Position numbers and translations under genes: made by a program. Below are positions 56,150 through 64,000 of a stretch of 64,000 bases of DNA, piece after piece. Each line of letters begins with the position of its first letter. Positions within the stretch are counted from its first letter, which is position 1. The notes below the pieces were generated by a model. That model was not told the DNA's origin. It ran no database searches and was given only the letters and a program-made list of their open reading frames with translations. Source of the DNA: Streptomyces sp. DI166 (GTDB lineage Bacteria > Actinomycetota > Actinomycetes > Streptomycetales > Streptomycetaceae); contig NZ_FLSP01000012.1 in assembly GCF_900091315.1 (NCBI RefSeq), positions 1 to 64,000 on the forward strand, written 5' to 3'.

Positions 56150-58635
56150 CACGCGCTCACCCCCGGCTTGCGCACCTTCTGCGCCATGGTCTCGATGTCG
56201 CCCACGAAGCGGTGGGGGTCGGCGATCTGCGCTCCCTCGGGGTGGGCGCCCTTCTGGCACGCCTTGAGGAGTTCCACCGCCCGCGGTCCGCACAGGGTGA
56301 GCAGTTCCCGGTAGACGTCGCCGGTCCGGTCGACGTCGCCGAACAGGGCCAGTGCCGCGACCTTCATGAGCTTGTCGGCGCTGCCGACCGCGGCCTGCAG
56401 CTCGTCCTCGGGCGCGCCGGAGCGGTGATGCCGGATCCAGGCGGCTTCGAGGAAGGCGTTCTCCAGGGCGATACGGCACAGGCTGGGCAGCACGTGGTTC
56501 CGTGCCGCCGACGGCAGGTCACCGGTACTGGCCAGGGCCCGCGCGTCGTCGAGTGCCTGCCGTACCGGGTCCGTCACCAGCCTGACCGACACCTTGGACG
56601 ACTTGGCCCGCTCGACCTCGAACACCGTCACGGGCAGTTCCTGGCTGGTGAACGCCCGCTGGAGACGGGTGTCGTGGGTGAACACGACGACCTGCCGGTG
56701 CTCGCCGAGCTTGTGCAGGACCTGGGCGAGGCCGTTGACCTTGGCGGGGTCCATGGACTGCACGGGGTCGTCGATGACGATGAAGCCGAACGGGCTGTCG
56801 GCGGTGGCGGCCCGGGGCAGGAACAGGGACAGCGCGAGGGAGTGCTGCTCGCCCTGGCTCATGACGCCGAGGGCCGAGGCCTCCTGGCCGTCCACGGTGA
56901 CGTCCATGACGAGCTTGCGGACGGTGGCCTTCTCACTGCCCTTCAGGCTCACGGCCTTCAGATCGATGTTGCTCTCCTGGCGCAGCCGCTCCCAGATGCG
57001 CTGCGACTGGTCGGCGAAGCCCTCCATCCGCTGTTCCCGCAGCTCGGCGGCGAGCGCCTTGATCCAGGTGCTCGCCTTCCTGAGGTCCCGCAGCCGGGGC
57101 TTGTTCGCCTCCGCGGCGCGGGCCCGCTCCGCCCAGGCCGCGAGGCGGGTGACGAGCCCGCGCCAGCGTTCGTCCCGGTTCTCCAGTTCCCTGACGGCGT
57201 TCTCCTTGACCGCGGCGCAGGCGTCGGCCAGGGTCACGGCGGCCTCGCGGGCGCGCCGGGCCAGCTCGGCGGGATCGCTGATCGTCCGGCAGTCGGTCCA
57301 GGCCCGCCACGGATCGGCCAGGGCGGCGGGGATCTGCCGGGGCGTGTGGACGAGGTCCTGCACGGCCCTTACCGCCGACCGGAGTTCGCCGCGCGCGTGC
57401 GCCGCCGCCTCCGCCTCCTGCCGCAGCGCGGCGATCTGGGCGACGGCGTCCGCCGCCCATGCCACGTCCAGCATCCCGTCGGTCCCGCACACGGGGCAGG
57501 TGGCGGCATCGGGGTGCCGGTCGTGGTGCGCCACGGCCCGTTCGAGGAGTTCCGCACGCCGCAGGGCGTCGTCGGCACCCGTGCCGCGCAGGTCCTCGAC
57601 GTCGGCGTGAGCGTTGCGCAGGCGCTCCAGAGCCGCGTGGACCCGCTCCAGTTCGGGTCCCTCGGCCTCCGCTTCGGCGCGCAGCCGGGCCAGCAGGCCG
57701 TCGTCCCCTTCGGCGGGCAGACCGGCGACGAGGGCTTCCACGGTGGCGAAGTCGGGCGTGCCCGCCGTGTCCACGGCGAGGAGTGCCCGCACCGCCCGCT
57801 CGTCGTCCTCCAGTTCATAGAGCGCCTCCTTGAGGCCCGGCAGCTCCGCCTTCACCGCCTTCTCCGCGTCTTCGAGCGCCTTGGCCTGCTGGCGGAGCCG
57901 GCCGTCGGCGGCGTTGAGCTGCCCCAGGCCGAGGATGGTGGCGATGGCGTCGTACATCTCGGACGGCTTGCCGCTGATCATGCGGTCGAGGTCGACGTAC
58001 GACAGGAAGGGCCGGAAGTCCCGCAGGGCCTGCGTCCAGTCCGCCTGGTCGAGAGGGGCGCGGCCGTGCCCGGGGCGCTTGAGCTCGGCCCGCGAGGCGT
58101 CGAAGTCGTCGCCGTCCCAGGTGCGGGTGAGGGTGCTGCGGCCGGTGTCGCCCTCGATGGCGAGCTTGACCTCGATCTCCGGCCTGCCGTCGGTGTCGTG
58201 GAGGTTGCGCCAGTTGCTGCCGCGCGACGCGTGCTGCCCCTGCCAGCGCAGGTTCACGCCGGTGAAGGCCGTCTCGATGCCCTCGGCGATGCTGGACTTG
58301 CCGGAGCCGTTGCGGCCCACGACCAGGTTCACGCCGGGTCTGGGGCTGAGCCTGAGCCAGGCGCGCTGTCCGATGCCACGGAACCGGGTGACGGCGACGG
58401 ATTCGAGGTAGATCCGGCCGACGGGGGAGATTCCGCGGGGCTCGCCGTCGCCCAGAGCCTCCCTCAGGAGCACCTTCACGGGCTCGGCGAGGGCGGCCTC
58501 CGCCAGGCGGGCCTCCACCAGAGCGGCCACGGGCACGGGCTGGTGGTCGGACGGGGCCGGGCGAGCAGGATCGGTGGGGCCGGTGTGGCCAGTGGAGTGG
58601 TGTGCGTTCTGCCGGGGCTGTTCCGTCACGGTCAT
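56149..58635 (-). CDS. SMC/Rad50-like ATPase with zinc hook
   Basis: 828 aa from ATG 58635, chosen for GGGAGGA 7 bp upstream; the frame is open to 58785. Walker A VVGRNGSGKSSIAEG near 105-118, long coiled-coil arms with a zinc-hook CPVCG near 382, ABC signature VMSQGEQHSLALSLFL near 590, Walker B FIVIDDPVQSMD near 620, and an H-loop VVVFTHDTRLQ near 650. A helical C-terminal domain of ~150 residues follows (RIALENAFLEAAWIRHH). The hook and head resemble Rad50/RloC. No confident nuclease motif is seen in the C-terminal part. It is divergent from the restriction-modification genes, so a defence or DNA-damage role is likely. Confidence 0.85.
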   Translation of the reverse strand: MTVTEQPRQNAHHSTGHTGPTDPARPAPSDHQPVPVAALVEARLAEAALAEPVKVLLREALGDGEPRGISPVGRIYLESVAVTRFRGIGQRAWLRLSPRPGVNLVVGRNGSGKSSIAEGIETAFTGVNLRWQGQHASRGSNWRNLHDTDGRPEIEVKLAIEGDTGRSTLTRTWDGDDFDASRAELKRPGHGRAPLDQADWTQALRDFRPFLSYVDLDRMISGKPSEMYDAIATILGLGQLNAADGRLRQQAKALEDAEKAVKAELPGLKEALYELEDDERAVRALLAVDTAGTPDFATVEALVAGLPAEGDDGLLARLRAEAEAEGPELERVHAALERLRNAHADVEDLRGTGADDALRRAELLERAVAHHDRHPDAATCPVCGTDGMLDVAWAADAVAQIAALRQEAEAAAHARGELRSAVRAVQDLVHTPRQIPAALADPWRAWTDCRTISDPAELARRAREAAVTLADACAAVKENAVRELENRDERWRGLVTRLAAWAERARAAEANKPRLRDLRKASTWIKALAAELREQRMEGFADQSQRIWERLRQESNIDLKAVSLKGSEKATVRKLVMDVTVDGQEASALGVMSQGEQHSLALSLFLPRAATADSPFGFIVIDDPVQSMDPAKVNGLAQVLHKLGEHRQVVVFTHDTRLQRAFTSQELPVTVFEVERAKSSKVSVRLVTDPVRQALDDARALASTGDLPSAARNHVLPSLCRIALENAFLEAAWIRHHRSGAPEDELQAAVGSADKLMKVAALALFGDVDRTGDVYRELLTLCGPRAVELLKACQKGAHPEGAQIADPHRFVGDIETMAQKVRKPGVSA

Positions 58636-58950
58636 GCGGGTTCCTCCCCTGGGTGCGGTGGATGGCGACAGCGGCGCGCAAAACACGCGGGACGGACGCG
58701 GAGTGGACCCGGCCCCCGAGGTATGGCGTTGCGACGAAAAGGGACCGGGAGAGATCGGACACATGGCGCGGTACGGCGCCACCACGCGTCACGGCGCGGA
58801 TAGCGGAGTACCGTCATGCTTCCATCCGGAAGCGATGCCAGGTAAACATACCCCTGAAAGCACTGTCAAACACACTGATGCACTTGACGACTGTTGTAAC
58901 GTGTTAACCGTCCCTGTCCGCCAGGCCCGAGAGGTGCGGAACTCCACGCC
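58636..58950. other. Divergent region between SMC-like ATPase and methylase
   Basis: 315 bp, with a markedly lower GC part at 58840-58910 (GTAAACATACC, CTGTCAAACACACTG, GTTGTAACGTGTTAACC). TTGACG at 58884-58889 may be a -35 site, and GTCAA/TTGAC (58865-58888) forms a short inverted repeat. No convincing -10 was found. No gene is supported here. Confidence 0.45.
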
Positions 58951-60777
58951 ATGCCCCAGCAGCCACCACCCCGATCGGCGCCCTCGGCACATGTGACGGC
59001 CGCCGAGATCTCCCGTATCGCGGGGGTCACCCGCGCCACCGTCAGCAACTGGCGCCGCCGCCACGACGACTTCCCGGCACCCAGCGCGGGCACGGAATCC
59101 AGCCCGCTCTACGACCTGTCGGCCGTCCAGGCCTGGCTGCGCGGGCGCGGCCACACCTCCGCCGTCTCACCCACCGAGGAACTCCGGACGGCGCTACGGC
59201 TGCTGGGACCCGGCTCGGGCGTGGCCGCGCGCCTCTTCCCCCTGGTCGCTGCCGCGTCCCGCCGCACGCCGGAGGAACTGGCCGAACTCGCCGCCCTGCC
59301 CGACGACCAGCTGATCGCCCGCGCGGACAAGACCGCGCAAGAGCTACCGGCCTCCGTGCCGCAGGCCGAGCCGGTCCGCTACGGCCCGGACGACTCGGGC
59401 GCGGTCCGCGCCCTGCTGGGCTGCGTCCGTGAGGCGGGGTCCCAGGCCGCCCTCGACGTCCTCGCCGAGCGGGAGTTGGACGAGAGCGCCGCCAGCGGCG
59501 TCTACCAGACCCCGGAGGGTCTGGCCCGGCTCATGGCACGGCTCCTGCCCGAGGGTGCGTCCCGCGTCCTCGACCCCGCCTGCGGCAGCGGAACTCTCCT
59601 CGCCGCCGCCGCGCGGCAGGGCGCGCGCGAACTGTTCGGGCAGGACTCGCTCCCCGTCCAGGGCCAGCGCACCGCGGTACGGCTGCTGATCGCCGCACCC
59701 GAGGCCGAGACCTCGATCCGCGTCGGCGACAGCCTGCGCGCCGACGCCTTCCCCGACCTCACCGTGGACGCGGTCCTGTGCAACCCGCCGTTCGGCGACC
59801 GCGACTGGGGGCACGACGAACTGGCCTACGACCCGAGGTGGGCGTACGGGGTTCCGCCGCGCTTCGAATCCGAACTCGCCTGGGTGCAGCACGCCCTCGC
59901 GCACCTGGAGCCCGGCGGCCACGCGGTCATGCTGCTGCCGCCCGCGCTCGCCTTCCGCGCCTCCGGCCGCCGCATCCGCGCGGAACTCATCCGCAGTGGG
60001 GCGCTGCGCGCCGTCGTCTCCCTTCCGGCGCGTGCCGCGTATCCGCTCCACATCGGCCTGCAGATCTGGGTGTTCCAACGCCCCGAGCCGGGCGGCCCGG
60101 ACCGTACGACGGTGCTCTTCGTCGACGGGGAGGGCGAACAGCGGGCCGCCGCGGGCACACTGCCCGCCACAGCCACGGCAGGTACCGGCACCCGTGGCGG
60201 CTCACGCTCCCGCCGCCCCGGTGCCCCCTTCGACTGGGCGGAGCTGACCGACCGGGTCCTCGGCCAGTGGGCCGCGTTCACCGCTGACCCCGACTCCTAC
60301 ACCGACGAGCCCGGCGTCGCCCGCGCGGTGCCGCTCGTCGACCTCCTCGACGACGTCGTCGACATCACCCCGGCCCGTCAGGTCCGGGTAGCCGCCGACA
60401 TCGACCCCGCCGCCCTGGCGCGCCGCGCCCAGGACCTGCGCGGCCGACTGACCGAGGCGGTCGCGGCCCTGGCAGCCGCCGTCGAGTCCGGCGAGTGGCG
60501 GCCGTCCGGGGAATCGGCCCGCGAGTGGCGTACGGCGACCGTCGCCGACCTGGCGCGCGGCGGGGCCCTGACCGTATTGCGGGCGGCCCCGTCGGGCACG
60601 CGCGGCTCCAAGGACGGATCTGCCGCGACCGCGGACAGACCGGTCCTCACCAGCGGCGACATCGCCGCCGGAAACCCCCGTCCAGCGGGGGCGTTGACAT
60701 CGACACCGATACCGCGCACCCCGTCGCCGCCGGGGACGTCCTCGTACGAGCCATCGGCGGCGGCTCGGCCACGATGA
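58951..60777 (+). CDS. N6-adenine DNA methylase with N-terminal HTH; frame break near 60675
   Basis: The open frame gives 608 aa. An HTH (VTAAEISRIAGVTRATVSNW) at about 14-33 precedes an HsdM-like methylase domain with SAM motif DPACGSGTLLAAAA near 207 and catalytic NPPF near 277. Up to about residue 575 (LTSGDIAAGNP) the sequence reads normally. After that it is low-complexity Pro/Ser, while the -1 frame continues with sensible protein (VDIDTDTAHPVAAGDVLVRA) to 61157. The natural product should thus be ~735 aa, with a target-recognition-like C-terminus (STHVQVTPGRLRVPLLPLED). Either a one-base indel, a sequencing error in a C5/G5 tract, or -1 frameshifting explains this. Confidence 0.8.
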   Translation: MPQQPPPRSAPSAHVTAAEISRIAGVTRATVSNWRRRHDDFPAPSAGTESSPLYDLSAVQAWLRGRGHTSAVSPTEELRTALRLLGPGSGVAARLFPLVAAASRRTPEELAELAALPDDQLIARADKTAQELPASVPQAEPVRYGPDDSGAVRALLGCVREAGSQAALDVLAERELDESAASGVYQTPEGLARLMARLLPEGASRVLDPACGSGTLLAAAARQGARELFGQDSLPVQGQRTAVRLLIAAPEAETSIRVGDSLRADAFPDLTVDAVLCNPPFGDRDWGHDELAYDPRWAYGVPPRFESELAWVQHALAHLEPGGHAVMLLPPALAFRASGRRIRAELIRSGALRAVVSLPARAAYPLHIGLQIWVFQRPEPGGPDRTTVLFVDGEGEQRAAAGTLPATATAGTGTRGGSRSRRPGAPFDWAELTDRVLGQWAAFTADPDSYTDEPGVARAVPLVDLLDDVVDITPARQVRVAADIDPAALARRAQDLRGRLTEAVAALAAAVESGEWRPSGESAREWRTATVADLARGGALTVLRAAPSGTRGSKDGSAATADRPVLTSGDIAAGNPRPAGALTSTPIPRTPSPPGTSSYEPSAAARPR

Positions 60778-61157
60778 CCCGGGTCGCGGACGACCAGGAC
60801 GCCGGAGCCCTGCTCGGTCCGCACGTGCACCTCCTACGCCCCGACCCGGCCCGCCTCGACCCTTGGTTCCTGGCCGGGTTCCTGGGCGCCGAGGACAACA
60901 TCGCCTCCGCGTCCACCGGCTCCACCCACGTGCAGGTCACACCGGGCCGGCTGCGCGTACCGCTGCTGCCTCTGGAGGACCAGCGGCGGTACGGGGAGGC
61001 CTTCCGGCGCGTGTACGAACTGCGCGCGGCCGTCCGCCGAACCGCCGACCTCGCCGCCGACACCGCGGCCACCCTGACGACCGGCCTCACCGCTGGCGTA
61101 CTCCTGCCGCCGGACGCCCCGGACAGCCGGGGCGCTTCGGACGGCCGTTCCGTCTGA
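60676..61157 (+). pseudogene. Out-of-frame C-terminal part of the HTH-methylase
   Basis: About 160 codons in the -1 frame relative to 58951. They contain ALLGPHVHLLRPDPARLDPW, FLAGFLGAEDNIASASTGST and RYGEAFRRVYELRAAVRRTA, which resemble the end of an HsdS/HsdM-type specificity segment. No start codon or ribosome-binding site fits a separate gene. It belongs to the methylase above. Confidence 0.75.
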
Positions 61158-61246
61158 AACGCCCCACACGTCCCACCGCATACGACCAAACTGGATCCCT
61201 GCCGTCCCCGCCCGGACGGCGCTCTTCGAAAGGAAGCCGGGACCTC

Positions 61247-63256
61247 TTGAACAGCAGCAAGCACACGGAGTTGGCGAACCACGCCTGGTCCGTCGCCGAT
61301 CTCCTGCGCGGTGACTACCGACAGTCCGACTACGGCAAGGTCATCCTGCCGTTCACCGTGCTGCGCCGCCTGGAATGCGTCCTGGAGCCGACGCGCGACA
61401 AGGTCGTCGAGACCGTCGCCAGGTTCGCGGGCCAGGACATCGACACCGACCACTTCCTGCGCCGCGCCTCGGGCCACTCCTTCTACAACAAGAGCGACCT
61501 CACTCTCCGGAAGATTGCGGCCGACCCGCAGAACGCGGCGAAGAACCTGCAGATCTACATCGGTGCCTTCTCCGACAACGCCCGTGAGGTCCTCGACAAG
61601 TACGAGTTCAACCAGCAGGTCAAGAAGCTCGACGGCGCGAACCTGCTCTACCAGGTCATCGGCCGGTTCACCGACCTCGACCTGCACCCCGAGGTCGTGC
61701 CCAACCACAACATGGGTTACATCTTCGAGGAGTTGATCCGCCGCTTCGCCGAGCAGTCCAACGAGACCGCGGGTGAGCACTTCACCCCGCGCGAAGTCAT
61801 CAAGCTCATGGTCAACCTGCTCGTAGCGCCCGACGCGGACATCCTCACCGTGCCGGGTGTCGTCCGCACGGTCATGGACCCGGCCTGCGGCACGGGCGGG
61901 ATGCTCAGCGCCGCCGACGACCACATCAAGGCCCTGAACAAGGACGCGACAGTGGAGGTGTACGGGCAGGAACTCAACCCCGAGTCCTGGGCGATCTGCC
62001 GGTCCGACCTCATGATCAAGGGCCAGAACCCGGAGAACATCCGCTTCGGCAACTCCTTCTCCGACGACGGGCACGCCCGCCGCAAGTTCGACTACATCCT
62101 CGCCAACCCGCCGTTCGGCGTGGAGTGGAAGAAGGTCAAGGACGAGGTCGAGTACGAGCACAAGTCGCTCGGCGACGCCGGCCGCTTCGGCGCGGGTCTG
62201 CCGCGCATCAACGACGGCTCCCTGCTCTTCCTCCAGCACATGATCTCCAAGATGAAGCCGGTGGACGTCAACGGCGGGGGCGGCTCCCGCATCGCCATCG
62301 TCTTCAACGGCTCCCCGCTGTTCACGGGCGCGGCCGAGTCCGGCGAGTCCAACATCCGCCGCTGGATCCTGGAGAACGACTGGCTTGAGGCCATCGTCGC
62401 CCTTCCCGACCAGCTCTTCTACAACACCGGCATCTCGACGTACTTCTGGATCCTGACCAACCGCAAGGACGCCGACCACAAGGGCAAGGTCATTCTCCTC
62501 GACGCGCGCGACCAGTGGGTGAAGATGCGCAAGTCCCTGGGCGACAAGCGCAAGGAACTGGGCGACGGGACGAACGGCCGCCCCGACCACATCGGCGACA
62601 TCACGCGGCTGTACGCGGAGGCGTTGCAAGTCGCGGGCGACGCGGAGCACCCGCTGCACGGCAAGGTGAAGGTCTTCGCCAACGAGGACTTCGGCTACCA
62701 GCGCATCACCGTGGAGCGGCCGTTGAAGCTCCGCTTCGAGGTGACGGAGGAGACGCTGGCGGCACTGGCGGAGGCCAAACCGGTGGCGAAGCTGGAGCGG
62801 AGCGAGGAGTTCGTCGCGGCGGTGCGTACGCTGCTCGGCTCGTCGTGGGCGACCAAGTCCGAGGCGTTCATCGCCCTCAAGGACGCGGTGGTCGCGGCCG
62901 GGCTGACGTGGCCCTCGGGGGCGCCGTTCGCGAAGGCGGTACGGGAGGCGATCGGGGTCCGGGACCCGGAGGGCGAGGTCCAGAAGGTCAAGGGCGCGCC
63001 GGAGCCGGATGCGGACCTGCGGGACTACGAGAACGTTCCGCTCGGCGAGGACGTCGAGGAGTACCTCAAGCGCGAGGTGCTGCCGCATGTACCGGACGCG
63101 TGGATCGACCACACGAAGACGAAGATCGGCTACGAGATCCCGTTCACGCGGCACTTCTACGTGTACAAGCCGCCTAGGCCGCTGGCGGAGATCGACGCGG
63201 AGTTGAAGGCGCTGGAGGCGGAGATTCAGGGGCTGCTCGGGGAGGTTACGGAATGA
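61247..63256 (+). CDS. hsdM: Type I restriction-modification methylase subunit HsdM
   Basis: 669 aa from TTG 61247 (NSSKHTELANHAWSVADLL), where family sequence begins; the ribosome-binding site is weak (AGGAAG about 11 bp upstream). N-terminal HsdM helical domain to about 130, SAM motif DPACGTGGM near 210, catalytic NPPFGVEW near 287, and SLLFLQHMISKM. The C-terminal ~170 residues extend past the usual HsdM end, with a DAWIDHTKTKIGYEIPFTRHFY block often seen in actinobacterial versions. It methylates adenine in a bipartite site set by HsdS and forms a complex with HsdS and HsdR. HsdR is not in the window. Confidence 0.93.
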   Translation: MNSSKHTELANHAWSVADLLRGDYRQSDYGKVILPFTVLRRLECVLEPTRDKVVETVARFAGQDIDTDHFLRRASGHSFYNKSDLTLRKIAADPQNAAKNLQIYIGAFSDNAREVLDKYEFNQQVKKLDGANLLYQVIGRFTDLDLHPEVVPNHNMGYIFEELIRRFAEQSNETAGEHFTPREVIKLMVNLLVAPDADILTVPGVVRTVMDPACGTGGMLSAADDHIKALNKDATVEVYGQELNPESWAICRSDLMIKGQNPENIRFGNSFSDDGHARRKFDYILANPPFGVEWKKVKDEVEYEHKSLGDAGRFGAGLPRINDGSLLFLQHMISKMKPVDVNGGGGSRIAIVFNGSPLFTGAAESGESNIRRWILENDWLEAIVALPDQLFYNTGISTYFWILTNRKDADHKGKVILLDARDQWVKMRKSLGDKRKELGDGTNGRPDHIGDITRLYAEALQVAGDAEHPLHGKVKVFANEDFGYQRITVERPLKLRFEVTEETLAALAEAKPVAKLERSEEFVAAVRTLLGSSWATKSEAFIALKDAVVAAGLTWPSGAPFAKAVREAIGVRDPEGEVQKVKGAPEPDADLRDYENVPLGEDVEEYLKREVLPHVPDAWIDHTKTKIGYEIPFTRHFYVYKPPRPLAEIDAELKALEAEIQGLLGEVTE

Positions 63257-64000
63257 CCTTTGACTTGGCCGTCAAAGCCATGGCCCGTAGTGTTCCTAAC
63301 ACTTGGCGGGTGGAGCCGTTTCGGAGGCACGCCACGCTGGTCGACGAGACGAACTCCAAGCGTTCCCTGCCCCTTCTCTCGCTAGCCTCGACTGGCATCA
63401 TCGCGCCTCGCACTGAAGAAGGTGGATTGGGGAGGCAGGCACCTTCCGAATCGACTATCGAGAGGTATTGGGTCGCGCGTCCGGGGAACTTGGTTGTGAA
63501 CCCGATGTGGCTGATCGGAGGCGGTATCGGTGTTTCCGCCGTAACTGGCGCCGTAAGTCCGGACTACCGCGTCTATCGACTTGGACCTGATCTCCACCCG
63601 CAGTATGTACATCACCTACTGCGGAGCGCCCCCTATCGAGACCAGTACCGTCTTTACATTCGCGCAGACACGACATTTGATCGTCGGGTGTCGAAGGAAA
63701 ACTTCCACCCCATGCCGCTCCTTGTCCCGCCGCTGGAAGAGCAGCGCCGCATTGCCGAATTTCTCGACGCCGAGATCGCCCGCATCGACCAGCTGGCGTT
63801 GAAGCGCAGCCAGATGCGGAGTTTGCTGACACTCAAGCGGGAACGGGTCATTGAGTCGACGCTGGGCCTTGAACGAGCGCAGATGACTGATGGTTTGGTA
63901 CCTCTGAAGTATCTGGTGGCCGATGTCACCGTTGGAATCGTCATCACTCCGGCCAAGTGGTATGTAGAAACCGGCGGGACTCCCGCGCTGCGGGGCCTAA
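63253..64000 (+). CDS. hsdS: Type I specificity subunit HsdS (partial, runs off the window)
   Basis: The first 249 codons are present, from ATG 63253, which overlaps the HsdM stop. The first target-recognition domain spans about residues 15-165 (WLIGGGIGVSAVTGAVSPDY). The conserved helical spacer follows (PPLEEQRRIAEFLDAEIARI), and a second domain begins near residue 215. The first half is clearly less GC-rich and uses rarer codons than HsdM, as is usual for exchanged recognition domains. It sets the DNA sequence methylated and cut. Confidence 0.92.
   Translation, partial: MTFDLAVKAMARSVPNTWRVEPFRRHATLVDETNSKRSLPLLSLASTGIIAPRTEEGGLGRQAPSESTIERYWVARPGNLVVNPMWLIGGGIGVSAVTGAVSPDYRVYRLGPDLHPQYVHHLLRSAPYRDQYRLYIRADTTFDRRVSKENFHPMPLLVPPLEEQRRIAEFLDAEIARIDQLALKRSQMRSLLTLKRERVIESTLGLERAQMTDGLVPLKYLVADVTVGIVITPAKWYVETGGTPALRGL

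Noticed and set aside
52340..56314. 1324-codon plus-strand open frame opposite the HelD-like helicase
   Set aside because: It mirrors the helicase and its neighbours; the translation is Gly/Val/Arg-rich without any family pattern and spans three real genes. GC-rich third positions create such frames.
56212..58803. 863-codon open frame opposite the SMC-like ATPase
   Set aside because: Antisense shadow; the minus strand has Walker A, zinc hook, ABC signature and Walker B.
58884..58908. Promoter with TTGACG as -35
   Set aside because: No acceptable -10 hexamer at 16-18 bp; noted only as part of the divergent region.
60647..63154. 835-codon minus-strand frame opposite hsdM
   Set aside because: Shadow of HsdM, which shows DPACGTGGM and NPPF in the right order.

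Overview
The window is high-GC actinobacterial chromosome, almost certainly Streptomyces. The supporting signs are strong G/C bias at third codon positions, GTG/TTG starts with 4-bp ATGA/GTGA overlaps, rare TTA codons placed in regulatory and biosynthetic genes, a tRNA-Arg(CCT) used as an integration site, and several RiPP clusters.

Layout. (1) 1-1859: a double-domain IclR regulator preceded by 29-bp tandem repeats, then tRNA-Arg(CCT). (2) 1818-31305: a ~29.5-kb integrative mobilizable element bounded by a 33-bp direct repeat of the tRNA 3' half. From left to right it carries a tyrosine integrase with an XRE partner, a small excisionase-like HTH protein, a DUF3631 ATPase, a DUF2637 membrane protein, a MobC/relaxase pair beside a perfect hairpin and a DnaA-box-like site, an FxLD-type lanthipeptide cluster with a 59-aa precursor at 17718-17897, and two antiviral modules. 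The first antiviral module is an 1882-aa DUF4011-helicase-nuclease protein ending in a GreA/GreB-like module. The second is a four-gene type III CBASS operon (CD-NTase, HORMA, TRIP13, Cap4-SAVED nuclease). No FtsK/TraB-type transfer ATPase is visible, so the element looks mobilizable rather than self-transmissible.

(3) 31306-35834: chromosome resuming after the att site, with an SDR oxidoreductase, an XRE / HEIGH-peptidase / membrane-protein triad and a short GntR regulator. (4) 36108-40973: a complete lasso peptide cluster in the order A-C-B1-B2-D, closed by a small LuxR regulator. (5) 41043-50158: a second class I lanthipeptide cluster (precursor, LanC, LanB, ABC transporter, F420-type LLM oxidoreductase, erythromycin-esterase-like protein). 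The precursor is framed by two perfect hairpins and followed by eight 16-bp tandem repeats. (6) 50238-52270: conserved unknown genes and a LuxR fragment. (7) 52304-64000: a HelD-like helicase with a long C-terminal extension, a small Cys-rich protein and a zinc-hook SMC/Rad50-like ATPase, divergent from a restriction-modification locus: an HTH-containing N6 methylase with a frame break, HsdM, and the start of HsdS, which runs off the end.

How it fits together. The element combines peptide production and phage defence on one mobile unit. The three RiPP loci each contain TTA codons in a regulator or key enzyme (XRE-TPR, GntR, LasC, LanB, EreA-like), pointing to shared bldA-dependent timing. The lasso/lanthipeptide region (35.6-48.3 kb) is unusually rich in tandem repeats. 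Inside genes the units are multiples of 3 (15, 24, 9, 18 bp). Between genes they are not (16, 23-24 bp), and two of these arrays start exactly at a stop codon.
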